Positions 33,442 to 41,238 of a stretch of DNA of 45,685 nt are shown here, piece after piece; positions within the stretch are counted from its first letter, which is position 1, and every line of letters starts with the position of its first letter. The notes below the pieces were generated by a model. That model saw only the letters and a program-made list of their open reading frames with translations. It made no database searches and had not been told where the DNA came from. This DNA is from CAZMHL01 sp045605445 (GTDB lineage Bacteria > Bacillota > Clostridia > RGIG6154). A program made the position numbers and the translations under genes. The stretch covers positions 1 through 45,685 of the forward strand of contig JAZUPZ010000026.1 in assembly GCA_045605445.1 (NCBI GenBank), in the 5' to 3' direction.

Positions 33442-34785
33442 ATGATTAAATTTGATTGTGAAAAAGCCGGATGGAAAATCAATTCCCACGAAATTGACTA
33501 TATGAAAAATATGGTTTCTGCGGCGCATAAAATGCTTGAAGAAAAATCGGGTGCAGGTAACACCTTCCTTGGTTGGACCGACCTTCCCGTTAACTTTGAC
33601 AAGGAAGAGTTTGAAAGAGTAAAAAAAGCTGCTGAAAAAATCAGAAGAAATTCGCAGGTTCTTATTGTAATAGGAATAGGGGGCTCATACCTTGGAGCAA
33701 AAGCGGGTATGTCAATGCTTACTCATACCTTTTACAATGAACTTTCCGATGAAAAAAGAAAAGGTCCCAAGGTTTATTTTGCAGGAAATTCAATAAGCTC
33801 AGATTATCTTTGCGACCTTCTCGATGTTGTTGAAGGAAAGGATTTTTCTGTTAATATAATTTCAAAATCAGGAACTACAACCGAGCCTGCAATAGCTTTC
33901 AGAGTTTTCAAAAAGCTTCTTGAAGAAAAATACGGTGTGGAGGGTTCAAAGGAAAGAATCTTTGCAACAACCGACAAGTCAAAGGGTGCTCTTAAAAATC
34001 TTTGTAATGAAATGGGCTATGAAACCTTTGTAATTCCCGACGATGTAGGCGGAAGATTTTCAGTTCTTACTCCTGTAGGCCTTCTTCCTCTTGCAGTTTG
34101 CGGAGTTGATATCGATGCAATTATGAAAGGCGCTCAGAATGCAAGAGAAGCATATTCTGTTGACAATCTTGAAAAAAATGACTGTTATAAATATGCCGCT
34201 GTAAGAAACATTCTTTACAGAAAAGGATACACAACTGAGTTTATGGTTAATTACGAACCTTCACTTCACTATTTCACAGAATGGTGGAAACAGCTTTACG
34301 GCGAAAGCGAAGGAAAAGACTGCAAGGGAATTCTTCCTGCAGGTGTTGATTTTTCAACAGATCTTCATTCAATGGGACAGTATATCCAGGACGGCATAAG
34401 AAATATTTTTGAAACCGTACTTAATGTGGAAACACCAAAACACAACCTGGTTATTAAAGAAGACGAAGAAAATATCGACGGACTTAATTTCCTTGCCGGC
34501 AAAACTCTCGACTTTGTAAACAAAAGTGCCTTCAAGGGAACTCTTCTTGCACATACCGACGGTCAGGTTCCGAACCTGGTTCTCAACATTTCCGGGCTTA
34601 ATGAAGAAACCTTTGGTGAACTGATTTACTTCTTTGAAAGAGCCTGCGCAATATCAGGCTATCTTCTCGGCGTAAATCCCTTTGATCAGCCGGGCGTTGA
34701 GGCATATAAAAAGAATATGTTTGCTCTTCTCGGAAAACCGGGTTTTGAAAAAATGAAGGAAGATTTGGAAAAAAGACTTAAATAA
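33442..34785 (+). CDS. pgi: Glucose-6-phosphate isomerase
   Basis: This 447-residue glycolytic enzyme converts glucose-6-phosphate and fructose-6-phosphate. Signature segments are IGIGGSYLGAKAG (sugar phosphate loop), NIISKSGTTTEPAIAFR, DDVGGRFSVLTPVGLLPLA, and FDQPGVEAYKKNMFALLGKP at the C-terminus. Length fits the short clostridial/Bacillus form. AAGGAG is 8 bases before the ATG, 13 bases after relA. No terminator was seen before the next promoter. Confidence 0.97.
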   Translation: MIKFDCEKAGWKINSHEIDYMKNMVSAAHKMLEEKSGAGNTFLGWTDLPVNFDKEEFERVKKAAEKIRRNSQVLIVIGIGGSYLGAKAGMSMLTHTFYNELSDEKRKGPKVYFAGNSISSDYLCDLLDVVEGKDFSVNIISKSGTTTEPAIAFRVFKKLLEEKYGVEGSKERIFATTDKSKGALKNLCNEMGYETFVIPDDVGGRFSVLTPVGLLPLAVCGVDIDAIMKGAQNAREAYSVDNLEKNDCYKYAAVRNILYRKGYTTEFMVNYEPSLHYFTEWWKQLYGESEGKDCKGILPAGVDFSTDLHSMGQYIQDGIRNIFETVLNVETPKHNLVIKEDEENIDGLNFLAGKTLDFVNKSAFKGTLLAHTDGQVPNLVLNISGLNEETFGELIYFFERACAISGYLLGVNPFDQPGVEAYKKNMFALLGKPGFEKMKEDLEKRLK

Positions 34786-34798
34786 TTCAAAAAACCCC

Positions 34799-34827
34799 TT
34801 GAAATAATTTCACATTTATAGTATTAT
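34799..34827 (+). promoter_or_regulatory. Sigma-A promoter of the small P-loop gene
   Basis: TTGAAA (34799-34804), a 17-base spacer and TATTAT (34822-34827). GGAGG follows at 34840-34844. Confidence 0.65.
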
Positions 34828-34852
34828 AAAAGTATAGAAGGAGGCGTTGAAA

Positions 34853-35269
34853 ATGATTAACGTAATCATAGGCAAAAAAGGAACAGGTAAAACCAAATAT
34901 CTGGTTGACCATGTAAACCTCGCAGTTAAAGAAGAACCGGGTACTCTCGTATTCATCAGTAAGGATAACAGACTGATGTATGACCTGAAGTCATCCATAC
35001 GTTATATAAATACACAGGAGTTCAGTATAACAAATTACGATATGTTCTTTGGATTTGTGGGCGGAATTATTGCAAACAATTTTGACACAGCTCATGTGTT
35101 CGTTGACAGTATCTGGAAAATAGTAGAATCCGGCGAAGAAGGCTTTGAAAATTTCATTTCTCAGATTGAGAAAATCGGATTAGACCACAAGATTAACTTT
35201 ACAATAACAATTTCCGAAGACAAGGAAAAAGCTCCGGAATATATTAAAAAGTATTTAGTGGAATTATAA
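34853..35269 (+). CDS. Small P-loop ATPase-like protein of unknown function
   Basis: This 138-residue protein begins with a Walker A motif, MINVIIGKKGTGKTKYLVDH, and has a Walker B-like strand TAHVFVDSIWKI near residue 85. Nothing else is recognised: no DNA-binding domain, no membrane segment. The size would suit a minimal RecA-like or nucleoside-kinase-like core. Clostridial homologues are sometimes labelled twitching motility protein, for which I see no support here. GGAGG lies 8 bases before the ATG at 34853; a TTG at 34847 would add two residues and lies too close to the ribosome-binding site. It is followed by prs. Confidence 0.65.
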   Translation: MINVIIGKKGTGKTKYLVDHVNLAVKEEPGTLVFISKDNRLMYDLKSSIRYINTQEFSITNYDMFFGFVGGIIANNFDTAHVFVDSIWKIVESGEEGFENFISQIEKIGLDHKINFTITISEDKEKAPEYIKKYLVEL

Positions 35270-35276
35270 AAAACAT

Positions 35277-35314
35277 ACCCCAATCTATGTCAAATAGTTT
35301 GGGGTTGTTGTATT
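35277..35314 (+). terminator. Hairpin between the P-loop gene and prs
   Basis: ACCCCAA (35277-35283) pairs with TTGGGGT (35299-35305), extended inward by CTAT/ATAG after a T-T mismatch. The following TGTTGTATT is only a weak T-tract, so this may be a partial terminator. Confidence 0.5.
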
Positions 35315-35360
35315 AAACCGAGGAATCCCTTTGGTATAAAACAGGAAAAGGTGGAGAATA

Positions 35361-36512
35361 ATGAGCAACGTAACAGGAAAAAAGGTTTTGTTCGACGAAG
35401 AATCAAGAGTAGCTCCTCTTGGACTCATAGCTCTTCAGAGTGCAAAAACCTTGGGTGATAAAATTAACTATTATCTTGTAAAATGGGCAGAAGAAGGTGG
35501 CGTAAATTACGACACATTTCTCGTTGAAGCAGAATGCCCCAGATTTTCGTCAGGTGACGGAAAGGGACTTATAAAGCAGTCAATCAGAGGTAACGACCTG
35601 TTTATTATAGTAGATGTTTCAAATCCAAGCTGTAAGTACAATTATTTCGGCGAAGAAAACAGAATGTCTCCCGATGACCATTATCAGGATTTAAAGAGAA
35701 TAATTCAGGCAGCAGGCGGTAAGGCTCACAGAATAAATGTTATTATGCCGTCGCTTTACGGTGGCAGACAGCACAGAAGAAATTACAGAGAATCTCTCGA
35801 CTGTGCAGCAGCTCTTCAGGAGCTTCAGACAATGGGCGTTTCGAATATTGTTACATTTGATGCTCACGACCCGAGAGTTCACAATGCAGTTCCGCTTATG
35901 GGCTTTGATAATGTAATGCCTACATATCAGGTTCTTAAAACAATGTTTAGATGCATTGACAATTTCAAACCTGTTAAAGATTCATTTATGATTATCAGCC
36001 CCGATGAAGGTGCTATCAACAGAAATATGTATTATGCCTCGGTTCTCGGTGTTGACCTGGGTATGTTCTATAAAAGAAGAGATTATTCAAGAGTAGTTAA
36101 TGGTAGAAATCCGATTGTTGCTCATGAATACCTTGGAAATTCAGTTGAAGGCAAAGACGTATTTATTGCTGATGATATTATTTCATCAGGCGAATCAATG
36201 CTTGATATTGCATATGAGCTTAAAAAGAGAAAAGCAAACAGAATTTATACTTATGCTACATATTCAATTTTCACAAACGGATTTGAATCCTTTGACAAAG
36301 CTTATAAAGAAGGAATAATCGACGGCGTGTTCGGAACAAACCTTACACATATAAGACCGGAACTTTATGAAAGAGAATGGTTCCACGAGGTTGACGTTTC
36401 AAAATATATTGCATATTTTATCGCGGCAATAAATCACGACGTTTCAACAAGCGTAATAATTGACCCTCACGAAAAAATCAATCAGCTTCTTAAGAAATAC
36501 GGCTTGAAATAG
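35361..36512 (+). CDS. prs: Ribose-phosphate pyrophosphokinase (PRPP synthetase)
   Basis: This enzyme makes PRPP from ribose-5-phosphate and ATP for nucleotide, His and Trp synthesis. Its 383 residues are longer than the classical 310-320, matching a clostridial subfamily. Visible elements: VIMPSLYGGRQHRRNYRESL (the flexible Arg-rich loop), IVTFDAHDPRVHNAVP (metal and ribose-5-phosphate region) and DVFIADDIISSGESMLDIAY, the PRPP-binding loop. The extra length is mainly at the N-terminus and in the last ~60 residues. GGTGGAG is just upstream of the ATG. The metallophosphoesterase follows 9 bases after the stop codon. Confidence 0.93.
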   Translation: MSNVTGKKVLFDEESRVAPLGLIALQSAKTLGDKINYYLVKWAEEGGVNYDTFLVEAECPRFSSGDGKGLIKQSIRGNDLFIIVDVSNPSCKYNYFGEENRMSPDDHYQDLKRIIQAAGGKAHRINVIMPSLYGGRQHRRNYRESLDCAAALQELQTMGVSNIVTFDAHDPRVHNAVPLMGFDNVMPTYQVLKTMFRCIDNFKPVKDSFMIISPDEGAINRNMYYASVLGVDLGMFYKRRDYSRVVNGRNPIVAHEYLGNSVEGKDVFIADDIISSGESMLDIAYELKKRKANRIYTYATYSIFTNGFESFDKAYKEGIIDGVFGTNLTHIRPELYEREWFHEVDVSKYIAYFIAAINHDVSTSVIIDPHEKINQLLKKYGLK

Positions 36513-36521
36513 GAGATAAAA

Positions 36522-37856
36522 ATGAATAGGATAACCTGTCTTAGTATTCAGCTCGGAAAAGATGAATACTCAAGAAATTTTGTCTGGTATAACAGCATAG
36601 ATAACAAAGGTGCAAAGGCTCAGTATTGCCTTAAGTCAGATTATGACAAAGACGGTTTTACAGAAGAAAATTCAAATGTTGTTACGGGGGAATGCGAAAA
36701 TCCTTTTAACAACAAAGAAAATGTAAGCTGTAAAGTAAATGTTGAAAATCTTTTGCCCGGAGAGACTTATGTTTACAGAGTTGGCAGTAATTGCGGCTTT
36801 GACGAAAAGGTTTATTCTTTTAAAACAAGAAGGGCAGACTCCGAAGGTCTGTCCTTTAATGTTGTTGCAGACCTTCATTCAAAGTCAGCTGATTTCTGGA
36901 AGATAACCGATGAGGATATTAAAAATTCATCAGATGCCTGGCAGAGTACCCTTGAAAAAATGCTTGAATATGATAACTCTCTTGATTTTGTTTTAAGCGC
37001 AGGGGACAACGTTTCAACTCCCGATATGTCCTGGACAACCTGCTGTGAGGAATTAAGAGTTGCCGCAGAGAAAGAACATAAATATTTTCTTGAAGCAGAG
37101 CTTATGAAAAGCATTCCCTTTGCAACTGTAAACGGAAACCACGAGGGACATAGCAGTGAGCTTGATGAAAATCCCTTTGCCTGCGTTTCGGGATATCATT
37201 TTGTTATGCCAAATGACGACGGCGTATCAGGGCACATTATGAATAAATCAACGGGCAATTTCTTTTACCGTGTAAAAAATGTGCTTGTTATAGGAATTAA
37301 CATAAGCGTTAAAAACAACAGCGGGAACTGGAAAAATCTTTCTGCCGAAGTAAATGAAAAATACGTGAAAAAAGTATGTGATGCGAACAGGGAGGCAAAA
37401 TGGAAAATTCTTGTAAACCACGTTCCTTCTTATTCTTACATAGGCGGCGAGGAAAACTCCCTTATGCAACCGATACTTGACAGAATCTGTAAAAATGAAA
37501 AAATTGACATTGTCTTCACCGGTCATGCTCACGCTTTTTCTGTTTCATATCCAATCCTTGAAGGCAGGATAACCACAAAGGAAAAGAATGTTATAAATCC
37601 AGGGGGAACGGTTCATTATAACGTGCCTTCTGCAATGAATCACTCATTTACCAGAGTTTCGGAATTCAAAGAATTCCTTAGAACATACGGAGTAGAGGAG
37701 AGTGCATCGGAAAAAATTGAAGGCTTCGACGGAAATTCCTACAGCTCACCAATGTTTACAAACGTGAAGGTAACAGAAAATGAACTTCAGATAAAAACGG
37801 TAAGAACGGATACTCTTGAAGAAATCGATACAATGATTTTGAAAAAATCAGAATAA
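36522..37856 (+). CDS. Metallophosphoesterase with an N-terminal purple-acid-phosphatase-like domain
   Basis: In this 444-residue protein residues about 10-105 look like the fibronectin-III-like domain of purple acid phosphatases (VNVENLLPGETYVYRVGS). Residues about 110-350 form a calcineurin-type dimetal phosphoesterase with all five metal motifs: ADLHS, LSAGDNVS, TVNGNHEG, VNHVPSY and FTGHAHAFS. There is no signal peptide, so it is probably cytoplasmic, unlike most relatives. The substrate is unknown. GGAG lies 7 bases before the ATG. It is probably co-transcribed with prs, and a terminator follows. Confidence 0.85.
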   Translation: MNRITCLSIQLGKDEYSRNFVWYNSIDNKGAKAQYCLKSDYDKDGFTEENSNVVTGECENPFNNKENVSCKVNVENLLPGETYVYRVGSNCGFDEKVYSFKTRRADSEGLSFNVVADLHSKSADFWKITDEDIKNSSDAWQSTLEKMLEYDNSLDFVLSAGDNVSTPDMSWTTCCEELRVAAEKEHKYFLEAELMKSIPFATVNGNHEGHSSELDENPFACVSGYHFVMPNDDGVSGHIMNKSTGNFFYRVKNVLVIGINISVKNNSGNWKNLSAEVNEKYVKKVCDANREAKWKILVNHVPSYSYIGGEENSLMQPILDRICKNEKIDIVFTGHAHAFSVSYPILEGRITTKEKNVINPGGTVHYNVPSAMNHSFTRVSEFKEFLRTYGVEESASEKIEGFDGNSYSSPMFTNVKVTENELQIKTVRTDTLEEIDTMILKKSE

Positions 37857-37881
37857 ATGCAAAAATAAAAGAAAAATAGAG

Positions 37882-37940
37882 AAAATATCTTTAATAACTG
37901 CAAATTTGGAGAAATACGGCGGTTGCAAAGATATTTTTTT
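37882..37940 (+). terminator. Terminator of the prs-metallophosphoesterase unit
   Basis: AAAATATCTTT (37882-37892) pairs with AAAGATATTTT (37927-37937), which runs into a T-tract. An inner GCAA/TTGC pair is possible. The right arm overlaps the ctsR -35 element. Confidence 0.65.
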
Positions 37941-37950
37941 TGATTATAAT
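37923..37950 (+). promoter_or_regulatory. Sigma-A promoter of ctsR-clpC
   Basis: TTGCAA (37923-37928), a 16-base spacer and TATAAT (37945-37950), directly followed by the CtsR operator. Confidence 0.7.
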
Positions 37951-37953
37951 AAT

Positions 37954-37976
37954 AGTCAAAGAAAGTCAAAGTCAAA
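37954..37976 (+). promoter_or_regulatory. CtsR operator (heptad direct repeats)
   Basis: AGTCAAA-GAA-AGTCAAA (37954-37970) fits the CtsR consensus RGTCAAA-NAN-RGTCAAA exactly. A third heptad AGTCAAA (37970-37976) overlaps the second by one base. The site covers the expected transcription start, as in known autorepressed ctsR operons. Confidence 0.92.
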
Positions 37977-38007
37977 TAATTCAAGAATAAAATATTCCAT
38001 ATTGCGT

Positions 38008-38061
38008 CTTCAGGCTCTCTGAAGTACACAAGTACTGCCCGGTCGCCGGAATCAGCACCGG
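38008..38061 (+). promoter_or_regulatory. Three consecutive hairpins in the ctsR leader
   Basis: CTTCAG/CTGAAG (38008-38024), AGTAC/GTACT (38023-38036) and CCGGT/ACCGG (38039-38061) can form in the ~150-base leader. There is no T-tract. The GC content is higher than in the flanks. Its role is unknown; it could be a structured untranslated region or a repeat relic. Confidence 0.4.
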
Positions 38062-38105
38062 AAAAAACTTTCAGAATTTATTATTGATTTAGGAGTGTGT
38101 TTTCA

Positions 38106-38558
38106 ATGAAAATAAGCGATTTGATAGAAGAGGTAATAAAAGAAATAATGGACGAGGAAGACGGTGTTGCGGTAATAAGGCGAAATGAGCTGGCAGGCAG
38201 GCTTAACTGTGTTCCGTCTCAGATAAACTACGTTATAAATTCCAGGTTTACCAACGACCATGGCTATATTGTTGAAAGCAGAAGAGGCGGTGGTGGAAGT
38301 ATTAAAATAACCAGGGTGAGAATGGATAGGACAGGCTACCTTATGCATATAGTATCTTCAATAGGAAATGTTATAACTCAGCAGGAGGCAATGATGTTTA
38401 TAAAAAACCTTATTGACTATCAGTCTGTTTCCGGAAAAGAAGGGCTGCTTATGGCGGCGGCTGTGTCAGACAAGGCATTGAGAGTAATACCTCAGCCGGT
38501 TCGTGACAATATAAGAGCAAGCATTTTTAAAAATATGATTGTAAGTATAATTGAGTAA
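38106..38558 (+). CDS. ctsR: Heat-shock gene repressor CtsR
   Basis: This 150-residue repressor blocks clp genes at normal temperature and is inactivated by heat. The winged-helix domain (about 1-75) has the family core NCVPSQINYVINSRFTNDHG and the glycine-rich wing ESRRGGGGSIKI that contacts DNA and senses heat. The C-terminal dimerisation domain (about 80-150) follows. AGGAG lies 10 bases before the ATG at 38106; a GTG at 38097 is too close to it. A perfect CtsR box lies upstream, so it is autoregulated. clpC follows after 16 bases, with no mcsA or mcsB gene between. Confidence 0.96.
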   Translation: MKISDLIEEVIKEIMDEEDGVAVIRRNELAGRLNCVPSQINYVINSRFTNDHGYIVESRRGGGGSIKITRVRMDRTGYLMHIVSSIGNVITQQEAMMFIKNLIDYQSVSGKEGLLMAAAVSDKALRVIPQPVRDNIRASIFKNMIVSIIE

Positions 38559-38574
38559 AACAGGAGGTAAATGT

Positions 38575-41184
38575 ATGATTTGTCAGATTTGCGGAAAGAA
38601 TTTAGCTAATGTACATTTTAAATCCGTTATAAACGGCGTTGCAAAGGAACTTTATCTTTGCAGCAGCTGTGCGGCAAAATATAATAATCAGGCAGACCTT
38701 GGAAGCCTTGACGGATTTGGCAGAGGAGGAGAAGGAATGAAATTTTTTGAGAGTAAATTTTCAGACAAAGCTGAAAAAGCAATCAGATGCGCAGGAAATA
38801 TTGCAACTCAGTGGGGGCACAGTTATGTTGGAACAGAGCATCTTCTTTACGGGTTGCTCAATGATGAAAACACAATTTCCTGCGGAGTTCTTGAAGATAA
38901 CGGAATAACCCTTGAAAACGTAACAGATAAGGTTAAGGAAATCGTAGGCTTTTCTGATTTGAAGAGCAGCGCCCTTTCCTTTACTCCAAGGCTTAAAAGG
39001 GTAATTGAAACAAGCTTCAGGGAAGCAAACCGGCTGGGTAAGGGATATATCGGAACGGAGCATCTTTTAATGGCAATTTTAAGAGATGGCGAATCTGCGG
39101 CAACAAGAATAATATCAGAGCTTGGAGGAAACTCAAGAAAGATTTATACCGAGATTCTAAGGGCTCTTGGAATTGAGGTTGAAGAGGAGTATGCTCAGCA
39201 GGAGGAATATAACAACCGTCCTAAAACCACGAAAACTCCTACCCTTGACGAGTTTGGAAGAGACCTTACGAAAATGGCAGGCGAGGGAAAGTTTGACCCT
39301 GTTATAGGAAGGGAAAAGGAAATAGAGAGGGTAATTCAGATTCTTTCGAGAAGAACCAAAAACAACCCTTGCCTGATAGGAGAACCGGGGGTAGGAAAAA
39401 CTGCAATAGCAGAAGGCCTTGCTCAGAAAATTCACGATAAAAAGGTTCCTGAAATTCTTAAAGATAAAAGAGTGGTTTCGCTTGATTTGTCATCAATGGT
39501 TGCAGGAGCGAAATACAGAGGTGAGTTTGAGGAAAGGCTCAAAAAGGCTACCGATGAAATTAAAGGCGCAGGAAATATCATTCTTTTTATTGATGAAATT
39601 CATACCATAATCGGAGCAGGAGCGGCAGAAGGAGCAATAGATGCTTCGAATATCTTAAAGCCTTCTCTTGCAAGGGGCGAAATTCAGCTTGTGGGAGCAA
39701 CAACTATAAACGAGTACAGAAAGTATATCGAAAAGGATGCCGCGCTTGAAAGAAGATTCCAGCCGGTAACGGTTGGAGAGCCTACTGTCGACGAAACTGT
39801 TATGGTTCTTATGGGACTTCGTGATAAATACGAGGCTCATCATAAGGTTGAAATTACAGACAACGCCCTTATAGCTGCGGCAAAAATGTCAGCAAGATAT
39901 ATAACCGACAGATTCCTTCCTGATAAAGCTATTGACCTTATCGACGAAGCCGCATCAAAGGTAAAGCTTGCTTCCTATACTGCTCCCGACGACCTTTCAA
40001 CTCTTCGTGAAGAGCTTGAAAAAATCAGAAAGGAAAAAGAGTCAGCAATAGGTGAGCAGAATTTTGAAAAAGCAGCAGCTTTAAGAGACAGGGAAAGAGA
40101 GCTTTCTGCAGAGCTTGAAACAAAAAAGGAAAACTGGAGAAAAGAAAGCAGTTCAAGAAAAATGTCTGTTACGGAAGAAGATATTGCAAATATAATTTCA
40201 AGCTGGACGGGAATACCTGCTTCAAGACTTCAGGAAAGTGAAAGTCAGCGTCTTTTGAAACTTGAAGATGAGCTTCATAAAAGAGTTATAGGTCAGAATG
40301 AGGCGGTGTCTGCTATAGCAAGGGCGGTAAAAAGAGGAAGAACGGGACTTAAAGACCCGAAACGTCCTATTGGTTCCTTCATTTTCTCGGGTCCTACCGG
40401 CGTGGGTAAAACCGAGCTTTGTAAGGCTCTTGCAGAAGCGGTTTTCGGAGACGAAAACGCTATGGTTAGAATTGATATGTCGGAATATATGGAAAAATAT
40501 TCGGTATCAAGACTTGTAGGATCGCCTCCGGGATATGTTGGTTACGAAGAGGGCGGTCAGCTCAGCGAAAAGGTAAGAAGAAGCCCTTATTGTGTAGTTC
40601 TTTTTGATGAAATTGAAAAGGCTCATCCCGATGTGTTCAACATTCTTCTTCAGATTCTTGAAGACGGAATTCTTACCGATTCCCAGGGCAGAAAAATTGA
40701 TTTTAAAAATACAATTATAATAATGACCTCAAACTTGGGTGCGGCTCAGATTGTAAACCCTTCAAAGTCGCTGGGCTTTGACGCCGCGGGAGGAAACGAG
40801 TCAAGAAGCTATGAAAGCATAAAGGAAAAAGTCCTTGGCGAATTAAAAAGAACCTTCAGACCGGAGTTTGTTAACAGAATTGACGATATAATTGTTTTCC
40901 GTCAGCTCAACAAAGAGGAAATAAAACAGATTGCATCAAATATGATGAAGAGCCTGTTTGAAAGACTCAAGGCAAACGAAATTGAAGCAGAGGTAAGCAA
41001 CGAGGCGGTTGAAAAGCTTGCGGAAATAGGCTTTGACCCTGTGTACGGTGCAAGACCTTTAAGACGTGCTATTGTATCTCAGATTGAAGATATGCTTGCG
41101 GAAAAAATGCTTGAAGGAAGCGTTAAGCCGGGAGACAAAATTAAAATTGATGTTTTAAATGACAAGTTTGAAATAATTAAATAA
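38575..41184 (+). CDS. clpC: ClpC-type AAA+ unfoldase with an N-terminal McsA-like zinc domain
   Basis: This 869-residue protein starts with MICQICGKN and a second CSSC pair (C3, C6, C29, C32), matching the zinc domain of McsA, normally a separate protein. Then come two Clp-N repeats (about 65-200), AAA+ module 1 (GEPGVGKTA Walker A, LFIDEIHTI Walker B), a middle domain with a UVR-like segment (QNFEKAAALRDRERELSAEL), and AAA+ module 2 (GPTGVGKTE). KSLGFDAAG, near the ClpP-docking position, holds an LGF tripeptide, suggesting work with ClpP, which is not in this window. It is co-transcribed with ctsR under CtsR control. GGAGG lies 7 bases before the ATG at 38575, which I prefer to the TTG at 38551 upstream of that site. 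Confidence 0.93.
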   Translation: MICQICGKNLANVHFKSVINGVAKELYLCSSCAAKYNNQADLGSLDGFGRGGEGMKFFESKFSDKAEKAIRCAGNIATQWGHSYVGTEHLLYGLLNDENTISCGVLEDNGITLENVTDKVKEIVGFSDLKSSALSFTPRLKRVIETSFREANRLGKGYIGTEHLLMAILRDGESAATRIISELGGNSRKIYTEILRALGIEVEEEYAQQEEYNNRPKTTKTPTLDEFGRDLTKMAGEGKFDPVIGREKEIERVIQILSRRTKNNPCLIGEPGVGKTAIAEGLAQKIHDKKVPEILKDKRVVSLDLSSMVAGAKYRGEFEERLKKATDEIKGAGNIILFIDEIHTIIGAGAAEGAIDASNILKPSLARGEIQLVGATTINEYRKYIEKDAALERRFQPVTVGEPTVDETVMVLMGLRDKYEAHHKVEITDNALIAAAKMSARYITDRFLPDKAIDLIDEAASKVKLASYTAPDDLSTLREELEKIRKEKESAIGEQNFEKAAALRDRERELSAELETKKENWRKESSSRKMSVTEEDIANIISSWTGIPASRLQESESQRLLKLEDELHKRVIGQNEAVSAIARAVKRGRTGLKDPKRPIGSFIFSGPTGVGKTELCKALAEAVFGDENAMVRIDMSEYMEKYSVSRLVGSPPGYVGYEEGGQLSEKVRRSPYCVVLFDEIEKAHPDVFNILLQILEDGILTDSQGRKIDFKNTIIIMTSNLGAAQIVNPSKSLGFDAAGGNESRSYESIKEKVLGELKRTFRPEFVNRIDDIIVFRQLNKEEIKQIASNMMKSLFERLKANEIEAEVSNEAVEKLAEIGFDPVYGARPLRRAIVSQIEDMLAEKMLEGSVKPGDKIKIDVLNDKFEIIK

Positions 41185-41191
41185 ACGGAAT

Positions 41192-41238
41192 AAATCACCC
41201 TTATTGTCACATACTAATTGTGAAAGGGTGATTTTTTT
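41192..41238 (+). terminator. clpC terminator whose 3' arm holds the next gene's ribosome-binding site
   Basis: AAATCACCCTT (41192-41202) pairs perfectly with AAGGGTGATTT (41224-41234), with an inner TCACA/TGTGA stem. The T-tract is 41232-41238. AAGGGTG is also the apparent ribosome-binding site of the downstream gene, whose TTG start lies at 41237. Confidence 0.8.
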
